Positions 5,981 through 9,790 of a stretch of DNA of 9,790 bases are shown here, piece after piece; the first letter of the stretch is position 1; every line of letters begins with the position of its first letter. The stretch covers positions 1 through 9,790 of the forward strand of contig DAOVGP010000020.1 in NCBI GenBank assembly GCA_030672375.1, written 5' to 3'. A model generated the notes under the pieces. That model was not told the origin of the DNA. It saw nothing but the letters and a program-made list of their open reading frames with translations, and searched no databases. This DNA comes from Candidatus Aenigmatarchaeota archaeon. GTDB taxonomy: Archaea > Aenigmatarchaeota > Aenigmatarchaeia > CG10238-14. The translations under genes and the position numbers were made by a program.

Positions 5981-6026
5981 TCTGACCAAAAAAGAAACCA
6001 AATGTAATCAAAAATTATGTTTTTAC

Positions 6027-6037
6027 GTATATATAAA
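6027..6037 (-). promoter_or_regulatory. TATA box for the 51-residue protein
   Basis: The minus strand reads TTTATATATAC, centred at 6032. Transcription would begin near 6005 and give a leader of about 37 nt containing the G-rich ribosome site, unlike the leaderless neighbours. Confidence 0.4.
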
Positions 6038-6097
6038 TTTTTAGGTATTTATGTTCGCAGCAACTAAGATATTAAACTTTGAGGGTTTATGAGCATT

Positions 6098-6107
6098 CTT
6101 TATATAT
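6098..6107 (+). promoter_or_regulatory. TATA box that fixes the start of the six-span membrane protein
   Basis: CTTTATATAT is centred at 6103, 26 bp before the ATG at 6129. An in-frame TTG at 6108 abuts the box and would lie upstream of the transcript start, so it is excluded. Confidence 0.5.
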
Positions 6108-6128
6108 TTGTATCTACAAACTAAAACC

Positions 6129-6947
6129 ATGAGTGTCCTCAAGAGCATAAGCGAGGGTTTAAAATTTTTCATTTCTATCAAAAGAATTTTACCATACTTA
6201 ATCTTACACTTAGTCACTTTTTACGTTTTGATGAACTTTTTTGGTGAAATACTAAGATTGATAATCAATCCAACAGCTTTCGGCTCATTCCTAGTTTCTT
6301 TATTAATCTATATACCAAGTTTCATAATTTTAGGTTTGATCAAATTATGGATATCCGGGGCGATAATTGACCAAGCTAAATATTATATGAAAAAAAGGCG
6401 TTTAATCAAGAGTTTTAAACACTCTACATCAAGATTTTTGACGATGCTGTGTGCATTGATAATCTTTGCAGTCATAGCTGCAATAGTTTCCTTACCGCGT
6501 TACATAGGCTCTGTACTCAGTATTGTTTTAGGTTTCATCTTTTTCTATCTTTATCCAGCTATCGTAATCGATAATAAGAGTTGTATGGATTCTTTCAAGT
6601 GGAGTTGGAAAATCTTCAGGAAACATCCCCTAGAAACTTTTGCAACCTGGCTTTTAATTATTATAATAGGGTCCATAATCATGATAATTTTTGCTCTACC
6701 CATGATATCCTATTTATTAGGGAACTTAGTTGATATATTTCAGACAATGGACCCAACAGGTATTAACGAGACTATGAGTGAAACAATTTTTAGAGAAGAA
6801 ATCATACCAACAATCGTAAATTCTGTACGTTCTGTATATTTCCTTCCGTGTCTGTTTGTTTTCTGTTTTGGCTTAGCAGTCCAAGAAGTTTTCTCAGTCG
6901 GAACTCAGGCAAGGCTTTACATCAATCTCAAGAGAAAAAGATCCTAA
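6129..6947 (+). CDS. Six-span integral membrane protein, possibly DUF4013-like
   Basis: 272 residues from the ATG at 6129, starting MSVLKSISEGLKFF. Hydrophobic segments lie at about 21-37, 52-73, 104-122, 126-148, 170-197 and 236-258. Between spans four and five is the segment AIVIDNKSCMDSFKWSWKIF (145-163), which resembles the loop 'PAIV-D...A...SW.' seen in DUF4013-type archaeal and bacterial membrane proteins. The loop at about 200-235 is longer and acidic, likely outside. No catalytic motif or transporter signature is visible. It stands alone with its own promoter and is followed by a T-rich terminator. Membrane location is certain; the family name is a tentative match from memory and the function is unknown. 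Confidence 0.8.
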   Translation: MSVLKSISEGLKFFISIKRILPYLILHLVTFYVLMNFFGEILRLIINPTAFGSFLVSLLIYIPSFIILGLIKLWISGAIIDQAKYYMKKRRLIKSFKHSTSRFLTMLCALIIFAVIAAIVSLPRYIGSVLSIVLGFIFFYLYPAIVIDNKSCMDSFKWSWKIFRKHPLETFATWLLIIIIGSIIMIIFALPMISYLLGNLVDIFQTMDPTGINETMSETIFREEIIPTIVNSVRSVYFLPCLFVFCFGLAVQEVFSVGTQARLYINLKRKRS

Positions 6948-6961
6948 TTTTCTTTCTTTTT
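6948..6961 (+). terminator. T-rich terminator after the six-span membrane protein
   Basis: A 14-bp tract of T with two C residues begins directly after the stop codon and has no preceding hairpin, as in archaeal intrinsic termination. It lies just before the argF promoter. Confidence 0.45.
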
Positions 6962-6970
6962 AATAAAATA

Positions 6971-6981
6971 TTTAATTTAAT
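6971..6981 (+). promoter_or_regulatory. TATA box for argF
   Basis: TTTAATTTAAT is centred at about 6976, 32 bp before the argF ATG. A transcript would start near 7002 and have at most a few bases of leader. No ribosome-binding site is visible (TTTCAGATAAC precedes the ATG). Confidence 0.4.
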
Positions 6982-7007
6982 CAAATCAAAGATTAGTTTC
7001 AGATAAC

Positions 7008-7925
7008 ATGAAAAAAGACCTCTTAACTTTGGAAGATATAAAGAGGAGTGAAATCTTCAAGGTTCTGGATTTAACCGAAAAATTGAAGAAGAAACCCATT
7101 GGGAATCAATTGCACGGAAAAGTTTTCTGTTTATTCTTTGAAAAAGCATCTACTAGAACTAGGATTTCTTTTGCGAGCGGTATTCAACAGTTGAACGGAA
7201 AGGTGGTTTTTTTAGACAAGAAAACGAGTCAACTATCTCGCGGTGAAACTATAGAAGATACAGTCAAAGTCTTGGAAAGATACGTAGATGCGATAATAGC
7301 CAGAGTCTTTTCACATGAAACTCTGGAGACTATGTCAAAAACTACAGACATTCCTATTATTAATGCATTGTCTGATCTAACTCACCCTTGTCAAATCCTT
7401 TCAGATCTTTTTACTATAAAGGAGAGATTCAATGAACTCAAGGGTTTAAAGTTAGCATATGTTGGGGACGGAAACAACGTTTGTAACTCTCTTTTGTTGG
7501 GTTGTTCTAAGGTTGGGATCGATATTTCAGTTGGGTGTCCAAAAGAATTTCAACCAAACACTGATATTATCCACAGAGCGATAGATTACACTAAAATATC
7601 CAAGTCTGATGTCGAGATAACAGATGATCCTATAAAAGCAGTGAAGGATGCAAACATAATCTACAACGACACTTTCGTGAGTATGGGCGATGAAGAAGAA
7701 AAAGAAAAGAGAATGAAAGCTTTCTTACCAAAATATCAAGTCAACAGAAAACTCCTGAATCTTGCGGCTCCTGATGTTGTTTATATGCATTGTCTCCCTG
7801 CACATCGAGGAGAAGAAGTTACTTATGATGTTATAGATGGACCTAAATCAATAGTAATAGATCAAGCTGAGAATAGATTACATGTTCAGAAGGGTTTGCT
7901 AGTTAAGATGATGGGAAAAAAATAG
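7008..7925 (+). CDS. argF: Ornithine carbamoyltransferase
   Basis: 305 residues, the standard length. It joins carbamoyl phosphate and ornithine to give citrulline in arginine synthesis; cytoplasmic, typically trimeric or a higher oligomer. Signatures: FEKASTRTRISF (44-55) with the STRTR carbamoyl phosphate loop; SQLSRGETIEDTVKVLERY (74-92); HPCQILSDL (126-134); GDGNNVCNS (153-161); DTFVSMGDEEE (221-231), the SMG loop that marks ornithine rather than aspartate or putrescine specificity; and HCLPAHRGEEV (261-271), where the cysteine lies in the ornithine-binding HCLPA element. All key residues are present. No other arg gene is in the window, so it is a single-gene unit. The opposite-strand small ORFs downstream are convergent with it. 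Confidence 0.97.
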   Translation: MKKDLLTLEDIKRSEIFKVLDLTEKLKKKPIGNQLHGKVFCLFFEKASTRTRISFASGIQQLNGKVVFLDKKTSQLSRGETIEDTVKVLERYVDAIIARVFSHETLETMSKTTDIPIINALSDLTHPCQILSDLFTIKERFNELKGLKLAYVGDGNNVCNSLLLGCSKVGIDISVGCPKEFQPNTDIIHRAIDYTKISKSDVEITDDPIKAVKDANIIYNDTFVSMGDEEEKEKRMKAFLPKYQVNRKLLNLAAPDVVYMHCLPAHRGEEVTYDVIDGPKSIVIDQAENRLHVQKGLLVKMMGKK

Positions 7926-7939
7926 TATTTATAACCTAT

Positions 7940-8014
7940 CTACCTTCCTTCTTCCTCCTTCTTCTCAACCTTCTTGCTTTTGCTTTCAACGTCTTCTTTT
8001 TTTTTTCTTGCCAT
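7940..8014 (-). CDS. Possible 24-residue Lys/Glu-rich micro-ORF
   Basis: ATG at 8014, stop TAG at 7940-7942. The peptide starts MARKKKEDVESKSKKV and is nearly all Lys and Glu. AGGGGAT lies just upstream (one mismatch to AGGTGAT), and the start is 18 bp after the stop of the 65-residue membrane protein, so it could be the last cistron of that unit. A minus-strand T7 run at 7915-7921 could terminate it inside the argF end. Against it: the same DNA is a pyrimidine-rich tract on the plus strand, possibly just the argF terminator, whose reverse complement always reads Lys/Glu/Arg. Treat as a weak candidate. Confidence 0.3.
   Translation of the reverse strand: MARKKKEDVESKSKKVEKKEEEGR
7943..8006 (+). 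terminator. Pyrimidine tract and T10 run after argF
   Basis: A 24-base homopyrimidine run (7943-7966) is followed by a run of ten T (7997-8006) on the plus strand. The T run is a good archaeal terminator for argF and would protect the convergent leftward genes from antisense reading. Confidence 0.45.
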
Positions 8015-8032
8015 AGAATCCCCTTACATTTT

Positions 8033-8230
8033 TTACACAAAACCTTTCTTGCTCTTAATTCTTTTAAAAACACTCCTCAAATAAAGTATGGATAATAGTG
8101 AAACTCCTGAATACAGAAGAGAAAAGGTCAAAAATTCATCCCCAAAAAAAATTCCAACTTGTCTTGAAAAAATTATCATCAAGAAGGCAAGGATTACTAA
8201 AATTATTGTTTTTTTAGGATATTTTTTCAC
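8033..8230 (-). CDS. 65-residue two-span membrane protein
   Basis: 65 residues: basic N-terminus (MKKYPKK), a hydrophobic span at about 8-28, a second at about 33-52, and a strongly basic C-terminus (FKRIKSKKG). Both ends are basic, suggesting a hairpin with both termini in the cytoplasm. The start is GTG at 8230; TTTTTATTC (8252-8260) is centred 26 bp upstream, giving a leaderless message, although read-through from the Hsp20-like gene 49 bp upstream is also possible. No family is recognised. Small hairpin membrane proteins of this kind are common and rarely assignable. Confidence 0.6.
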   Translation of the reverse strand: MKKYPKKTIILVILAFLMIIFSRQVGIFFGDEFLTFSLLYSGVSLLSILYLRSVFKRIKSKKGFV

Positions 8231-8251
8231 ATCTTCTAATTTCTTTTTTTA

Positions 8252-8260
8252 GAATAAAAA
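8252..8260 (-). promoter_or_regulatory. TATA-like box for the 65-residue membrane protein
   Basis: The minus strand reads TTTTTATTC, centred at 8256, 26 bp before the GTG at 8230. It lies in the 49-bp gap after the Hsp20-like gene and would allow separate transcription. Confidence 0.35.
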
Positions 8261-8279
8261 GCCTTTGTTAGTTCCATTA

Positions 8280-8903
8280 CTATATCAGTTCTATTTTTAA
8301 GGTCCCATCCTTAAAACTCTTGTCTGAAATTTGAGCATTAGGTCTAGTCGGGATTAATTTAAAATATGCCTTATCTCCAGCGAAAGCTTTTATCTCCAGG
8401 GATTGTTGTAACTTTCTTATCTCTATATCATCTATGTTTTTTACATCAGGAAGTCTGATTTCAATATTTTCTCTGTTACCAACTCTTTCGATCTTTGTTT
8501 TAGGTTCTTCTGTAGTTTTGGGTATTCTAGATTTTTTATAAACTTTCTCTTCTTCAATCTCTTCAACATCTTCCTTAATTCCAAGTTTTCTTTTTATCTG
8601 TGGCTCGAGTTTCTTGTATTCTCCTGATGTCTTAACGTCAATCTTAGGCTTCATTCCCGGTCCACTCCTTATTATGACGCTTATTCCCCCACCTCTAAAC
8701 ATGGGTTTAATGTCTATTTTAGGAAACTTGAAGAACTTTGGACCGGGCATCTTGTCTATTCTCTCAAATTCTTTCTCAATATCCTTGAAGATATCGTAGT
8801 GTCTTCTGTATTTCTCTCGTTCACCCTCTCCACAGTAAGGACAATACTTCCAATCATTCTTCAGATTTCTTCCACAATTTTTGCATTTTTTTGTTTCGAA
8901 CAT
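8280..8903 (-). CDS. Zinc-ribbon protein with C-terminal Hsp20/alpha-crystallin-like domain
   Basis: 207 residues. The N-terminus is a zinc ribbon with C7, C10, C21 and C24 (CKNC...CPYC). Residues about 35-120 are a charged region with the segment GGGISVIIRSGPGMKPKIDV (71-90) and an acidic stretch EEIEEEK. Residues about 136-207 resemble an alpha-crystallin domain: ENIEIRLPDVKNIDDIEIRK (145-164), LEIKAFAG, then DGTLKIELI at the end, which corresponds to the 'NGVLxIxL' strand of small heat-shock proteins. The usual I-x-I tail after the domain is absent, so it may not assemble like a normal sHSP. A co-chaperone or quality-control role in the cytoplasm is inferred. It heads a leftward cluster and diverges from the second YbaK-type gene across 105 bp. 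Confidence 0.8.
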   Translation of the reverse strand: MFETKKCKNCGRNLKNDWKYCPYCGEGEREKYRRHYDIFKDIEKEFERIDKMPGPKFFKFPKIDIKPMFRGGGISVIIRSGPGMKPKIDVKTSGEYKKLEPQIKRKLGIKEDVEEIEEEKVYKKSRIPKTTEEPKTKIERVGNRENIEIRLPDVKNIDDIEIRKLQQSLEIKAFAGDKAYFKLIPTRPNAQISDKSFKDGTLKIELI

Positions 8904-8930
8904 ACTTCACTTAACTTTTGTTTGTTTACC

Positions 8931-8939
8931 TTTTTTAAC
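8931..8939 (-). promoter_or_regulatory. TATA-like box for the zinc-ribbon/Hsp20-like gene
   Basis: The minus strand reads AGTTAAAAA near 8931-8939, centred about 32 bp before the ATG at 8903, giving a leader of only about five bases. No ribosome-binding site is clear. Confidence is limited because the whole region is AT-rich. Confidence 0.3.
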
Positions 8940-8976
8940 TTTTTCTTTTTTCGATTGAGACGACTTTCAACATAAA

Positions 8977-8985
8977 TTTAAATTA
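8977..8985 (+). promoter_or_regulatory. TATA box for the second YbaK-type gene
   Basis: TTTAAATTA is centred at 8981, 28 bp before the ATG at 9009. No ribosome-binding site is present between box and start, as expected for a leaderless message. Confidence 0.4.
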
Positions 8986-9008
8986 AAAATCAAAAAATTC
9001 TTTGTATT

Positions 9009-9473
9009 ATGAATGAATTTGAAGAAAAAATAAAGAAATTTATACAAGACAACAACATTGAAGCCGAACATCTTAGCTTCAAACAATCTTGCCACTCTGT
9101 GGAAGAAGCGGCGAGAGCAGCTAATGTCACCAGAGAAGATTTTATCAAAAACATTTGTTTAATAGATTCTCAGGGAAATCTCATTGTAGCAATCGTGAAA
9201 GGGGAAGACAAGGCAAGTATGAAAAGAGTAGCAAAAGCCTTAAACATTGAGAAACCAAGACTTGCTACACCCGAAGAAATCTTGGAGAAAACAGGATATC
9301 CTTGTGGAGGTGTTTCATCATTTGGATACCAAGCAAAATTCCTGATTGATCCGAGAGTAATGGAAAAAGATATTGTTTATACAGGTGGTGGTTCTGAAAC
9401 CTCACTCATAAAAATTCCTACAAAAGAATTACAAAAAGCAAACAACGGGCAAATCGTGAGAATCCGTAAATAA
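9009..9473 (+). CDS. YbaK/EbsC-type Cys-tRNA(Pro)/aminoacyl-tRNA deacylase
   Basis: 154 residues, full length for the family, cytoplasmic. These proteins hydrolyse mischarged tRNA (classically Cys-tRNA(Pro)) in trans. Visible: the HSVEEAARAANV helix (29-40), family lysine K47 in FIKNICLI, AIVKGEDKASMKRVAKAL (61-78), RLATPEEILEKTGYPCGGVSSFG (84-106) with the GGVxxFG substrate loop, LIDPRVM (112-118) and YTGGGSETSLIKI (124-136). All are textbook positions. It is a much more canonical member than the copy at 571-1053. The exact tRNA cannot be told from sequence. The antiporter gene follows 45 bp downstream but has its own promoter. Confidence 0.93.
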   Translation: MNEFEEKIKKFIQDNNIEAEHLSFKQSCHSVEEAARAANVTREDFIKNICLIDSQGNLIVAIVKGEDKASMKRVAKALNIEKPRLATPEEILEKTGYPCGGVSSFGYQAKFLIDPRVMEKDIVYTGGGSETSLIKIPTKELQKANNGQIVRIRK

Positions 9474-9487
9474 TTCATTTGAAAAAC

Positions 9488-9495
9488 ATTTATAG
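9488..9495 (+). promoter_or_regulatory. TATA box for the antiporter gene
   Basis: CATTTATAG holds a TATA box centred at about 9492, 27 bp before the ATG at 9519, so the message is probably leaderless. Confidence 0.45.
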
Positions 9496-9518
9496 AGCAC
9501 TGAGAAAATCATAAACAT

Positions 9519-9790
9519 ATGGCAGCACTTTTACCATTCTTTGTTATATTAATCTCAGGCTTGATATTCTCAGAAATATTCAAGAGACTTCACCTGCCTT
9601 ATGTAACCGCTTTAATAATAGCCGGGATATTGATAGGTCCCCTTTTCTTAAACTTGATACAAGTTGACGAGACTGTTAGTTTCATAGGTTCTATCGGTGT
9701 TGTTTTCTTGATGTTCATAACTGGGAGTGAAGTAAAATGGGCATCCTTTCAAAAAATGGGAAAAGATATTATTTTTCTAGCATTTCTCAA
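9519..9790 (+). CDS. CPA2-family monovalent cation/proton antiporter, N-terminal part
   Basis: The gene runs off the right edge; 90 residues are visible from the ATG at 9519. The sequence starts MAALLPFFVILISGLIF and shows the hallmark N-terminus of Kef/NapA-type exchangers: a first span (4-22), the basic turn EIFKRLHLPYV (19-29), the second span with AGILIGP (35-41), and the third with GVVFLMFITGSEV (60-72), which corresponds to the conserved 'LFLIGLE' segment. Members exchange Na+ or K+ for H+ across the membrane, usually with 12-13 spans and a later Asp pair that is not visible here. Any C-terminal TrkA-N regulatory domain would also lie outside. The family is confident, the ion unknown. 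Confidence 0.9.
   Translation, partial: MAALLPFFVILISGLIFSEIFKRLHLPYVTALIIAGILIGPLFLNLIQVDETVSFIGSIGVVFLMFITGSEVKWASFQKMGKDIIFLAFL

Noticed and set aside
5969..6001. TTG start for the 51-residue basic protein
   Set aside because: TTG would be a poor leaderless start, while the ATG at 5968 has a strong G-rich ribosome site.
6051..6092. 13-codon plus-strand ORF in the divergent spacer
   Set aside because: Too short, lies upstream of the TATA box of the next gene, and has no promoter or ribosome site.
6108..6128. TTG start for the six-span membrane protein
   Set aside because: It abuts the TATA box and would be upstream of the transcript start; ATG at 6129 has ideal spacing.
8614..8799. Plus-strand ORF inside the zinc-ribbon/Hsp20-like gene
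   Set aside because: Shadow of a clearly coding minus-strand frame; hydrophobic and Pro/Ser-rich with no start signals.
1..9790. tRNA, rRNA, CRISPR array, transposon ends or prophage genes
   Set aside because: No cloverleaf-like sequence, spaced direct-repeat array, transposase or phage motif was found by eye in the intergenic regions, all of which are under 300 bp.

Overview
The window is a gene-dense, low-GC piece of an archaeal chromosome. The archaeal call rests on an aCPSF2-type beta-CASP ribonuclease, an archaeal-type RtcA, a zinc-ribbon/Hsp20-like protein of a kind found in archaea, and TATA-like boxes centred about 26-28 bp upstream of many start codons, which is the geometry of leaderless archaeal transcripts. 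The lineage cannot be fixed from this sequence alone: an uncultured euryarchaeal-grade or DPANN-type archaeon would fit. No rRNA, tRNA, CRISPR array, insertion sequence or prophage signal was seen, and no gene looks clearly broken.

Layout. (1) Positions 1-574: two unrecognised genes diverge from one shared AT-rich box near 323. The leftward one runs off the left edge; the rightward one is a 74-residue cysteine-containing protein. (2) 571-2567, leftward: an apparent operon of a 42-residue single-span membrane protein, an M29-like aminopeptidase with an unusual C-terminal extension containing HEKVH, and a YbaK-type aminoacyl-tRNA editing domain. (3) 2665-4291: an aCPSF2-like ribonuclease converging on a small three-span membrane protein. 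(4) 4390-5968: a 94-residue helical protein whose promoter is framed by repeats, RtcA, and a convergent 51-residue basic protein. (5) 6129-7925: a six-span membrane protein and ornithine carbamoyltransferase. (6) 7940-8903, leftward: a zinc-ribbon/Hsp20-like protein, a two-span small membrane protein and a possible 24-residue micro-ORF. (7) 9009-9790: a second YbaK-type protein and the start of a CPA2 cation/proton antiporter that runs off the right edge.

How the genes work together. Most are housekeeping genes in small independent transcription units: RNA processing (aCPSF2, RtcA), arginine synthesis (ArgF), proteostasis (Hsp20-like), translation fidelity (two YbaK proteins) and ion homeostasis (antiporter). 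The most unusual element is the 571-2567 operon, which joins a peptidase carrying an added putative metal-binding domain to a tRNA-editing domain and a tiny membrane peptide. The window also illustrates very tight packing, with convergent genes overlapping or nearly touching at their stop codons, and a strong tendency to leaderless starts, which corrects several likely start sites.
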